A stretch of 64,000 nt of DNA from Photorhabdus akhurstii (GTDB lineage: Bacteria; Pseudomonadota; Gammaproteobacteria; Enterobacterales; Enterobacteriaceae): the NCBI RefSeq assembly GCF_018448925.1, contig NZ_RCWE01000013.1:1-64000 (forward strand), in the 5' to 3' direction. A program made the position numbers and the translations under genes. The notes below the pieces were generated by a model that saw nothing but the letters and a program-made list of their open reading frames with translations, was not told where the DNA came from and made no database searches. Below are positions 9,780 to 17,866 of this stretch, piece by piece. The number at the start of each line of letters is the position of its first letter. Within the stretch, counting starts at the first letter, position 1.

Positions 9780-11279
9780 ATGAAACGCATTTTTTTGATT
9801 ATCTGTTTTCTAACAACTTTAATTGTAGCGATTATTCAGGGTATCGGTCTGGTACTTCCTGATAAAGTTCCTGTTGAATATTTCAAAGAGAGTGGGTTTA
9901 AGAATGTGATGAGAACACTTGGTGTTATTGCTGCGGAACCTCATCCTGCGGCTTCAACACGGCAAGCGTTAATTCGGGCTTACCTGATTAACGAAATGAA
10001 TAATATGGGATATAACGTTACTGAACAGACATTTCATTACTCGGCGGATGATTTGGCCTCTCGGCAGAAGAGAATATATTCAGGCTTCAATAGTCAACAA
10101 CGCCGAGCTTTTGATAAAGAGTTTGCCAGGATAAATACAGGCAATTTTGCGAAACAAGTGGAGGATCAATCGGAATTAACTGGAACGAATCTTATCGCAA
10201 AGTTGGAGGTTCCTTCGCCAAAAGGAACCTTATTATTCGTTTCGCATTATGATAGTGTTAGAACTGCGCCAGGAGCCAGCGATAATGGTATGGCCGTCGC
10301 TTCGGTACTCCAGTTAATGCGGGATCTTGCTGAAAGAGAAGATATAAAAAACAACGTTATATTCTTATTCTCTGATGCTGAAGAGTTGGGATTACTTGGC
10401 GCGCATCACTTTGTTAAGAATATTAATGAAATTGCTACTCAACCGATAGATGTTGTTTTTAATTTTGATGCTCGAGGGAATAATGGCGTGCCACTGTTAT
10501 TTGAGACATCGGCAAAAAATCTTGCGCTTGTTTCAGAATGGAATCGGAATGCTTATAAGCCGGTAGCTTTTTCATTTAGCCCTATTGTGTACCAAATGTT
10601 GCAGAATAACACAGATTTTAGCGTCTTTCTGGATAGAGGGTTTACTGGGATGAATTTTGCTACCATCTTGGGTTATGAGCATTACCACCGTATGAGCGAT
10701 ACTGTTGAAAATCTTAATCTCGGAACTTTGTGGCGATATCAGCGAACGATTCGGGATTTGGGAGTGCATTTCGCGGTAAAAGATGGGATTAACTTATTTA
10801 AAGAGAGTGTAGATGCAGTTTACTTTCCTGTACCTTATATTGGGCTGATTATTATGTCTGTATTTACCGCTTTCGTCACAGGTATTTTAACATTTTTACT
10901 CTCTATCTCATTAGCGATAAGAAATATATGGTTTTTATCTTCACCCCAAACGGTATCAAATATTCGGAGCATGTTAAGGATAGTTGCTGGATTACTTAGC
11001 CTTATCGTCGGATTAATTGTACCTACCGCATCTTATCTTGTCACATTACCTGTTTTATTGTTTTTATTAACGGACTTGATGTTGCGGGAATTCAATAAAT
11101 TTAGCGTTGCATTGATTTTATTAATTATCTGTACCTATATTACATCTATTCTCTATGTTCCGATTATATACCTTGTTTCTATCGGATTGCAGGCTCCTAT
11201 AGTGGGCGGTATTCTCGCCCTGCTGCCAATACTTATTTTAGGCGCTGGTATAGTCAGTCTTTGGAAACGAATAACTTAA
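9780..11279 (+). CDS. M28-family zinc peptidase with C-terminal membrane domain
   Basis: This looks like an M28 (aminopeptidase Y/PSMA-type) metallopeptidase anchored in the inner membrane. I start it at the ATG at 9780, which has GGGAGAG 5-11 bases upstream, giving 499 residues; a TTG lies seven codons earlier. An N-terminal hydrophobic segment (~4-25) acts as signal anchor. The di-zinc ligands are visible: His156 in SHYDS, Asp168 in GASDNG, Glu201/Glu202 in SDAEELG, Asp230 in NFDARG and His303 before RMSDT. After ~residue 345 come several hydrophobic segments, an uncommon C-terminal membrane domain. The substrate is unknown. It stands alone with its own terminator. Confidence 0.8.
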   Translation: MKRIFLIICFLTTLIVAIIQGIGLVLPDKVPVEYFKESGFKNVMRTLGVIAAEPHPAASTRQALIRAYLINEMNNMGYNVTEQTFHYSADDLASRQKRIYSGFNSQQRRAFDKEFARINTGNFAKQVEDQSELTGTNLIAKLEVPSPKGTLLFVSHYDSVRTAPGASDNGMAVASVLQLMRDLAEREDIKNNVIFLFSDAEELGLLGAHHFVKNINEIATQPIDVVFNFDARGNNGVPLLFETSAKNLALVSEWNRNAYKPVAFSFSPIVYQMLQNNTDFSVFLDRGFTGMNFATILGYEHYHRMSDTVENLNLGTLWRYQRTIRDLGVHFAVKDGINLFKESVDAVYFPVPYIGLIIMSVFTAFVTGILTFLLSISLAIRNIWFLSSPQTVSNIRSMLRIVAGLLSLIVGLIVPTASYLVTLPVLLFLLTDLMLREFNKFSVALILLIICTYITSILYVPIIYLVSIGLQAPIVGGILALLPILILGAGIVSLWKRIT

Positions 11280-11317
11280 ATCTATAAAATTATTCGTTAT
11301 AATTAAAACTAATATAA

Positions 11318-11353
11318 AACCAGTCATTGAGTAAAAGAATAGAATGGCTGGTT
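11318..11353 (+). terminator. Hairpin after the M28 peptidase gene
   Basis: AACCAGTCATT pairs with AATGGCTGGTT (10 of 11) around a 14-base loop, about 40 bases after the stop. The T run is weak (AATTTCG). Confidence 0.55.
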
Positions 11354-11956
11354 AATTTCGTTAATTAAATAGTGGTAATGATATAATTAATGAACATTAA
11401 TTATATCATCATGTAAAATATAGATAAAAATAATATAAATTAACTTATTAAATTAATGTTAGGAAATAATTTTTCGAATATATTTTTGAATTGATTCATC
11501 AATAAATTTCATTGTTCTTATGTATTCTTTAAACTAAGATTATCTCTTCTTACTATTAACTGTTTGTGATTTTATGTGGTTATAGCTTTCTATCAATATT
11601 GTTTCATATAGATTCAATACATTTAAAATTGATATTTTATTATTGATTAATAACTTATTTATTAATATTTAAATGGTATGATTCACATTTGAAACTAAAT
11701 TTTTTTGACGTGTAAAATAATTTTTCCAGCAAATAATTTATAAAATAATATATGTTCCTTGATTTATCTATAGCCTATTACTAAGAAAGTATAAGGGGAT
11801 TTTGTATTGGTGAATAACAAATTAGAAAATCACTAGTAGCTTGGCGAGATGGACAACTATTTGACACCGATCGCATTTAAAATATAAATTTTTTTGGCGG
11901 ATCTATCGCCAATGTCAGTCACTGGAGTGTGATGTAGTTGTTGAGAGCATATAGAT
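11354..11956. other. AT-rich leader of the putative N-N natural-product operon
   Basis: Six hundred bases without a coding frame. The operon promoter must lie here. The only distinct element is a perfect inverted repeat TTGGCG-N7-CGCCAA at 11894-11912, 45 bases before the first start codon. It could be an operator or a leader hairpin. No regulator gene is encoded beside the operon. Confidence 0.5.
11894..11912. promoter_or_regulatory. Inverted repeat upstream of the six-gene operon
   Basis: TTGGCG and CGCCAA form a perfect 6-bp inverted repeat with a 7-base spacer, preceded by an A/T run. It sits in the 5' leader of the operon starting at 11957. Whether it is an operator or an RNA hairpin cannot be decided from sequence. 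Confidence 0.4.
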
Positions 11957-12793
11957 ATGAAAAATAATATTAACGGTAATTACTTTAAAGTGGCTGGTAA
12001 TTTTCTCTGTAATTATAAAGTTTATCGGGAAGATAGTGATGGCAGAGTTATTATATTGTTACCTGCTATTGGTGTGGAAATCAGGAAATATGAAACTTTA
12101 ATACAACAACTGGTAAAAGAGGGTTTTCAGGTTGTCACTGCTGATATGCCAGGCTATGGAGACAGTCAACCTAAACCAAGTCGAGAAAATGACTATGATT
12201 ATTCCGATCTGTTGCGAGATTATCTACCGGCAATGTTAGACAAGGCTATTGAATTAAATAGCAATAAAATTCCTATTGTCTTTGGTCACAGTCTTGGGGG
12301 GCATATTGCGACGCTCTTTGCCTGCTCGACTGACAGACCATTTTCTCTGTTTTGTGTGGCAACCGGGAATGTATGGTATAAGAATTGGCAGGGAATGGGG
12401 AGGGTACAGATAATAACAGCAGCCATTATTTTTAACATTCTGACTGCGTTATATGGTTATCTCCCCGGGAAAAAGATTGGTTTTGGCATAAGAGAAGCTA
12501 AGGGATTAATGCGGGATTGGGCCAGAACCGCTTGTACGGGAAATTATGATCATGTCCGTGCTTATAAGGGTAAGGAGAATAAAAATTTATCCAAGGCTGT
12601 TTATATCTGTTTTAAAGGAGATAATTGGGCTCCGTTAAAGTCTACTCAAGTACTAGCAAGTCTTATACCTAACGCAGAAGTTAGGGAAATAACTTTATCT
12701 TTCAAAGGTAATCCTCACAGCGCCTGGATTAAACAGCCAGGAGATCTTATTGCAATCATGAAAAGAGAAATAATGGAGAATAGAGATGATTAA
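11957..12793 (+). CDS. Alpha/beta hydrolase, first gene of putative N-N operon
   Basis: This 278-residue protein has the alpha/beta-hydrolase fold. The nucleophile elbow is GHSLGG with Ser112, the strand before it is PIVFG, and MPGYGDS at residues 64-70 is typical of the cap-proximal loop. A C-terminal His in the NPHSAW segment would complete the triad. There is no signal peptide. It opens a six-gene operon and overlaps the next start by 8 bases, so the two are translationally coupled. In this setting it could be a thioesterase, an editing hydrolase or a tailoring or resistance enzyme. The role is unknown, the family is clear. Confidence 0.8.
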   Translation: MKNNINGNYFKVAGNFLCNYKVYREDSDGRVIILLPAIGVEIRKYETLIQQLVKEGFQVVTADMPGYGDSQPKPSRENDYDYSDLLRDYLPAMLDKAIELNSNKIPIVFGHSLGGHIATLFACSTDRPFSLFCVATGNVWYKNWQGMGRVQIITAAIIFNILTALYGYLPGKKIGFGIREAKGLMRDWARTACTGNYDHVRAYKGKENKNLSKAVYICFKGDNWAPLKSTQVLASLIPNAEVREITLSFKGNPHSAWIKQPGDLIAIMKREIMENRDD

Positions 12794-13169
12794 TACATTG
12801 AAAATTCTGCGTTGGGAATTTCTAGGATTGTTTTTTATCAGTTTATTTCTGACCTGGCAGCTTGAAAGTTATATAAATTGGTGGCAATTTATTTTGTTGT
12901 TTTTTCTGATTGATATTATTGGTTATTACCCAGGGCGGATCTGGAGTTTGCTGAATAAAAAAGAAACTCCTCCTTCAGCTTTTTATACCATTTATAATAT
13001 CTGCCACAATTTATTCACACTCAGTGTGATTAGTTTGCTTTGGATCTGGTTCTTTAAGGACAATTACAGCGTTATTGCACTATTTGTCCATATCTGTCTG
13101 GATCGTGGTGTACTGGGAAATTTTCCTAAGTTATCTATTAATATATTTAAACAACCCACTGTTCATTGA
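12786..13169 (+). CDS. Small membrane protein, DUF4260-like
   Basis: A 127-residue protein with about four hydrophobic segments (roughly 10-30, 33-48, 66-88 and 94-108). The pattern of WW-hydrophobic-DIIGY, a central YNICHN and a late H-x-x-x-DRGVLG resembles the DUF4260 family of small membrane proteins. I recall the resemblance and could not test it. It overlaps the hydrolase gene by 8 bases. The diiron oxygenase starts 46 bases after its stop with its own ribosome binding site. A role in presenting a lipid substrate or exporting the product is possible but unproven. Confidence 0.6.
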   Translation: MINTLKILRWEFLGLFFISLFLTWQLESYINWWQFILLFFLIDIIGYYPGRIWSLLNKKETPPSAFYTIYNICHNLFTLSVISLLWIWFFKDNYSVIALFVHICLDRGVLGNFPKLSINIFKQPTVH

Positions 13170-13215
13170 AATAAATCATTGTAAAGAGATAACTTACTTG
13201 GAGGGGCATTTATTT

Positions 13216-14112
13216 ATGAGTTTGATTAAACAGGCATCGGAAATAGAAATGCAGGCAAAAGATTGGGGTTTGGATGAGTGGTTCACTGAACAAATAAGTG
13301 TTGAACAAAGAAAAAGAAGCCATTATGCCAATGATCCTAAATTAACCTATTTGCCGGGTGATTTACGGGAGTCTCTGATCCGGGAGCTTTCTTTTAAATC
13401 GATTTCGGAATATGAAGCAACGAAAGCGTTATTGTTACTTGCAGATAAGGCACCTGACAATATCAACTTCGATTATATGCTGACTCAGATATTTGATGAA
13501 GGCAGACATGCTAAATTATTCAGAGAACATCTGGTCAGAATAGGCTTTGCGAACATCGACAATGTGGCTGGAAAGATGGAAAGCCTCTTACGAGGAAAAA
13601 TGACCAATATGTTGGAGACATTAAGAACCTATTTCGACAAATGGGTGGTATTGAAAAATGATTATATTGCAGGTGTGTTGATTATTACTGTCGTTTTGGA
13701 AGGCGTACTTGCGCCAACTTCGGAACTCAGCGAAATCAAGTGGCGTCCCTTTGATATTACGGCGGCTGAGACACAGGCCAGAGCGAATGCTGATGAATTA
13801 AGACATCTGACGGTGTGTGCAAATATCGTCAAGATGGCGCTTGAAAATGATAATTCTCTAAAGCCATCGGCTCTTGAGTGTATAGAAGAAGGATTGGCGT
13901 TATGGAACCAGGTATCTGTTGATGACTTGTTTGTGGAGCGTGAAATGTTCTATCAACGGGGTATGCTGAACCATTTGCGCTTTATTGAAGGTTATGAATT
14001 AGCGCCTGGGATGTTGTTGTCCGATTCTACGGTGGAATCCCGCCTTGAGCTATCTCATTCTTTGGTTGAACAGATGCAGCAGTCGCGCCTTAAATACATG
14101 GGCTTAGCGTAG
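13216..14112 (+). CDS. Ferritin-like diiron oxygenase (AurF/VlmB-type)
   Basis: I start this at ATG 13216, which has TTGGAGGGG 9-18 bases upstream. An earlier in-frame ATG at 13075 lies inside the previous gene and adds an implausible membrane-like leader. The 298-residue protein has the helical diiron pattern: Glu67 (SEYEATK), then Glu95-x-x-His98 (FDEGRH), Glu162 (VVLEGVLAP) and Glu194-x-x-His197 (ADELRH). Such enzymes oxidise amines, hydrazines or acyl substrates with O2. In valanimycin biosynthesis a ferritin-like diiron protein (VlmB) is, as I recall, implicated in hydrazine-to-azoxy oxidation. Its neighbours (amine-forming fusion, flavoprotein, aminoacyltransferase) support such a role here. 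Exact substrate unknown. Confidence 0.75.
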   Translation: MSLIKQASEIEMQAKDWGLDEWFTEQISVEQRKRSHYANDPKLTYLPGDLRESLIRELSFKSISEYEATKALLLLADKAPDNINFDYMLTQIFDEGRHAKLFREHLVRIGFANIDNVAGKMESLLRGKMTNMLETLRTYFDKWVVLKNDYIAGVLIITVVLEGVLAPTSELSEIKWRPFDITAAETQARANADELRHLTVCANIVKMALENDNSLKPSALECIEEGLALWNQVSVDDLFVEREMFYQRGMLNHLRFIEGYELAPGMLLSDSTVESRLELSHSLVEQMQQSRLKYMGLA

Positions 14113-14162
14113 ATATTGGCCTTATTCAGCAGGTTGTTTGAATAGGCAAAGGAGAATTAAAA

Positions 14163-15209
14163 ATGACAAATATTGTTGAAGAACTCAGGAAGAATAGCGG
14201 GAAATACCAACATTTGACACCAGATAGATTGAAAAGATTGTTATTGGGTTCTGAGGCCGCCTCACAATGCCTGCGTTTGATGGCTCAATCCAGTATGGAT
14301 GGGCTTCATCAAGTGGGTAATACTATCCGTGAAGCTTCTGCGTGGCTTCCCGCTGTTGGGATTGCCTTAACAATGCATAATCATATTGTACTGGCTTGCA
14401 GTAAGTTTCCTGACATATTCGAAGACAGCAACGTATTATTGAATGAAGTTATGGCATCAAAAGCGTTGGTTGCTTCTGCTTTTGCAGAAGGACTACCTGG
14501 AATGAATATTTTTACACCATCACTTAAAATGCATTCAAAAGAGGGAAAGCTGTTTGTTAATGGTTCGAAAAAACCTTGTTCTCTATCTTCGATTGCTGAC
14601 TATTATGTGTTATCAGTCTGCGATACCGATAATGACGATGAGATGAGAGTTGTGCTGATTTCTAAATCGGCGCAGAACTCTAAGGTTATTCCTTTTTGGA
14701 AATTGGGAATTTTGACTGAAAGTGATAATCAAGAAATCAAATTCTTAGATGCCGAAGTATCACCTAAACGACTTTCCCATTATAAGGGGATTGAACAACA
14801 GATGGTGCTTTCCTGCGGTTTATCACTATTTAATTATTTTGCCGCTAATACTTATTCTGGAATTCTTGATGGACTTACTCGGTTTATTCCTGAGAAGGTA
14901 GTAGAACAGCAGCCAATTAAATATACCCTGACTCAAGCTGATTATAAGATTAATGTTATTCTCGGTCAGATGTTGATTATTGCCTTTTATGCTAGCCAGG
15001 ATGAACATGCCGTCCATAAGATTCTCGCGTTACGTTATACCTTGGAAAAGATCCTTGAGGAAACTGCCGGTTTCATATTCCGATGTTGCGGTGGGGTTAA
15101 GGTAATGACAACACCAGAAATTATGAATTTCTATTTGGCAGTACAGTTATTCAAATTTCATCCGATAGGAGAATTCCAAATGATTAACCAGATCATACAA
15201 CAAGCTTAA
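14163..15209 (+). CDS. Acyl-CoA-dehydrogenase-like flavoprotein, probable amine N-hydroxylase
   Basis: The 348-residue protein resembles the acyl-CoA dehydrogenase superfamily, but is shorter than the usual ~380 and divergent. Visible features are an N-terminal helical part, a central beta-domain segment (EGKLFVNGSKKPCS, residues ~134-147) and a C-terminal helical half ending FKFHPIGEFQMI. Members of this superfamily include flavin-dependent N-hydroxylases such as VlmH, which oxidises isobutylamine in valanimycin synthesis and needs a partner flavin reductase; no reductase is encoded here. The ATG follows an AAAGGAG ribosome binding site. N-hydroxylation of the amine made by the next gene is the favoured hypothesis. 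Confidence 0.65.
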   Translation: MTNIVEELRKNSGKYQHLTPDRLKRLLLGSEAASQCLRLMAQSSMDGLHQVGNTIREASAWLPAVGIALTMHNHIVLACSKFPDIFEDSNVLLNEVMASKALVASAFAEGLPGMNIFTPSLKMHSKEGKLFVNGSKKPCSLSSIADYYVLSVCDTDNDDEMRVVLISKSAQNSKVIPFWKLGILTESDNQEIKFLDAEVSPKRLSHYKGIEQQMVLSCGLSLFNYFAANTYSGILDGLTRFIPEKVVEQQPIKYTLTQADYKINVILGQMLIIAFYASQDEHAVHKILALRYTLEKILEETAGFIFRCCGGVKVMTTPEIMNFYLAVQLFKFHPIGEFQMINQIIQQA

Positions 15210-15298
15210 TTACTTTTAGAATCACCTATTTATAACTCAAGGATTTTTCCATGCTGTTTACAGCATGACTTTGTACACCTAAGAAAAGAGAGAGAACT

Positions 15299-17866
15299 AT
15301 GTTTGTTAATCAATATCGTGAGAATTTATTAAACTCTGTGGGCCTTGAACTGGATATTAAGTTTGCCGAAGATAATCGGCTTACATTATCGGATGGCCGG
15401 GTTGTTAAGGATTTTTTGGCTCAATATGGCGCACTGCCATTTGGGCATAATCCTGATTTTGCTATCGCTGAAATTAATAGATTCACTGAAAATAAAGAGC
15501 CTATCTTCTTTCAGCCCAATATTCACAAAAAGGTACGGCTATTAGCTGAAATGCTTGCAGAGCAAATAGATAAAGAAAAATATACCCACTGTACTTTTAC
15601 TAACAGCGGCGCTGAAACAGTAGAAGCTGCGATTAAATTTACCCGTTTGTTTACTGGCAGAAAGCGTATTTTAAGTTTGCATCGCAGCTTTCATGGTAAA
15701 ACCTATTCGGCATTATCCGCTACAGGATCACATCGGTTTAAAGCCGATTTCATTTACGATGATAAATTATATGAGCAGGTTGATAGTGAAGATTTAGATG
15801 AAATAAAAAGAAAGCTGGAGAGCCGGGAGTTTGCCGCATTTATCATTGAACCGGTGCAAGGAGAAGGCGGAATGAAAGTGATTCCACCAGATACCTTGTC
15901 CAAGATTTTGGCACTGTGTAAAGGGAATGGCACATTGTCAGTATTTGATGAAGTTCAGACGGGTATCGGTAGGCTTGGGTCATTCTGTGCAGCCACGCTC
16001 TATGCTTTGAAACCGGATGTGATCCTGTTTTCCAAGGCGTTAGGAGCAGGTATCTCGCCGATTGGCGCGATGTTGTATTCACATGAGCTTTATTTATCCG
16101 AGTTTGACAGGAAACATAGCTCTACTTTTGCCAATAACGTTCTGGCAGCGACGATGGGGATTGCTGTTATTGAGCATTTGACTAAAGATGATGGTAAGGC
16201 GTTAACCCATATTCAAGAAGTCAGCCGCTATGTTGATGAATGTCTTGAACAATTGTCTGCTAAATACCCGGAGCATTTTTACTGGCAAGGGGCTGGGTTG
16301 ATGCGTGGTCTTGAAATACAGGACAGCAAAGCGGCTTCCAATATCTTTATCAATTTCAGTCAAAGAAGCGGTGGTCTGGCTTATATCATTTGTAGTTTCT
16401 TATTGAAACATTATGGTCTTTTCACCATGCCGTTAATGTCTCGCCCTTGTTCTGTACGTTTTGAACCACCGCTTAACGTTTCCAAAGAGGATATCAAGAC
16501 GTTTTTCACGGCTTTTGATGAGGTATGTCAACTGGTTGAGAATGGACGGTATGACATTCTTTTTTCACACTTGATAGACATACCTGTTACGAATCTCCCG
16601 CCATCTTCGGTGAGTTATCCAATTTCAAAAAATAACAACTTGGCCCAGATTAAAGCGCCTATCCCTGGATTAATTGAGGGTAAAAAATTCGCTTTCTTGA
16701 TTCATACCACTTCGGTCAATGAGCTTGCTCACTCTTATTGCCTGTCAATAAAAGAGAATTACACGCAGGAGCAGCAGAAACAGCTCGGTAATTGGATCAC
16801 ACAGGTTTCTTCAATTGATTTTAATCCGGATGTCGCTATTGAGTTTGGTGTCGAAAGTTCAGCGGCATATGCGAATGGCATGCTCCTTTTCTCACCTATC
16901 AGTCCCGAAGATATGATGGCATTATCGGCGAAAGAACGGGCGGTATTGATGAAGGAATATCTTGATGTGGCGGAGAGAAATGGCGCTGAAATTGTCGGTT
17001 TAGGGGCTTACACCTCGGTTATTACTAACGGTGGTCATAGTTTGGTGAATAATCGGCAGGGCAGGATATTGACTAATGGCAACTCTTTGACAGCGGTGGC
17101 GGTGATTGAGGGGATACGCTCAATGTTGACGGAAAATGCATCCCGGCAAACCTTGGCGGTAGTAGGAGCCAGAGGCTCCGTAGGCAGGCTTTCAGTCACG
17201 GGTTTAGCCCATAACTTTGGTCGGATTATTTTGGTTAGCCGACCTAATAAAGCGCGCATCTTGCTCTCTGAACTGACCAAAGCGCTTCTTTCCGCAGTGT
17301 TAAGAACACATGATGTTATCCAGCCAGATTCGGTCATGGATAAGATGAGAAAATGGTTGTTTAAACAAAATCCGGGGGTGACAGATGCACAAGTATTACA
17401 TCAGCAAGTTCTTGAAGTCGTTGATACCTTTGGTTTGGAAGCGATAGAGAGTTATGAGCGCTCCTTGAGTCAGGCGGATTTTATCGTTTCGGCAACGAGT
17501 GAAGGTAAGCCTTTCTTGAATACGCATTACTTAAAAGATTCCGCTATCGTTTTTGATGCGGCCAGACCTTTCGATTTCATTCGGGATGGCAATCATCAAA
17601 TTTACGAGGGGGGATTGGTCTATCAGCCTGAGAAAGTGACCTATAGCGATTGCAACGTGATCGATGTACCTGCGGGGGTAAATCTTGCCTGCTTATCAGA
17701 AACTATCGCTGTGGCGCTTGAAGGGGTGAGTGTTCATCAAAGCATCGGTAAATCTATTGATTATAATGATGCATTGGCGATTCGGGATATCGCCAGGAAG
17801 CATGGGTTCATTCCTGTTCAGTATTCCCGAAATAACCAAGGTGAGCGTTATGAGCATGTTGCTTGA
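15299..17866 (+). CDS. Fusion: class III aminotransferase plus acyl-ACP-reductase-like domain
   Basis: The 855-residue protein has two enzymatic halves. Residues ~1-420 are a class III PLP aminotransferase: TNSGAE (101-106), HRSFHGKT (128-135), EPVQGEGG (184-191), Asp217 in FDEVQTG and the PLP lysine Lys246 in FSKALGAG. Residues ~450-855 resemble cyanobacterial long-chain acyl-ACP reductase: GLGAYTSVITNGG (567-579), NAD(P)-binding VVGARGSVGR (621-630), and a late RKHGFIPV like the reductase's RHGFQPL. The predicted sequence is acyl-ACP to fatty aldehyde (C-terminal half), then transamination to a fatty amine (N-terminal half), with the aldehyde channelled. The reductase's catalytic cysteine position is uncertain. 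It overlaps the next gene by 17 bases. Confidence 0.75.
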   Translation: MFVNQYRENLLNSVGLELDIKFAEDNRLTLSDGRVVKDFLAQYGALPFGHNPDFAIAEINRFTENKEPIFFQPNIHKKVRLLAEMLAEQIDKEKYTHCTFTNSGAETVEAAIKFTRLFTGRKRILSLHRSFHGKTYSALSATGSHRFKADFIYDDKLYEQVDSEDLDEIKRKLESREFAAFIIEPVQGEGGMKVIPPDTLSKILALCKGNGTLSVFDEVQTGIGRLGSFCAATLYALKPDVILFSKALGAGISPIGAMLYSHELYLSEFDRKHSSTFANNVLAATMGIAVIEHLTKDDGKALTHIQEVSRYVDECLEQLSAKYPEHFYWQGAGLMRGLEIQDSKAASNIFINFSQRSGGLAYIICSFLLKHYGLFTMPLMSRPCSVRFEPPLNVSKEDIKTFFTAFDEVCQLVENGRYDILFSHLIDIPVTNLPPSSVSYPISKNNNLAQIKAPIPGLIEGKKFAFLIHTTSVNELAHSYCLSIKENYTQEQQKQLGNWITQVSSIDFNPDVAIEFGVESSAAYANGMLLFSPISPEDMMALSAKERAVLMKEYLDVAERNGAEIVGLGAYTSVITNGGHSLVNNRQGRILTNGNSLTAVAVIEGIRSMLTENASRQTLAVVGARGSVGRLSVTGLAHNFGRIILVSRPNKARILLSELTKALLSAVLRTHDVIQPDSVMDKMRKWLFKQNPGVTDAQVLHQQVLEVVDTFGLEAIESYERSLSQADFIVSATSEGKPFLNTHYLKDSAIVFDAARPFDFIRDGNHQIYEGGLVYQPEKVTYSDCNVIDVPAGVNLACLSETIAVALEGVSVHQSIGKSIDYNDALAIRDIARKHGFIPVQYSRNNQGERYEHVA

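Noticed and set aside
17730-17849. Upstream start for the MprF-like transferase
   Set aside because: It would overlap the fusion gene by more than 130 bases and has no ribosome binding site; ATG 17850 has one.
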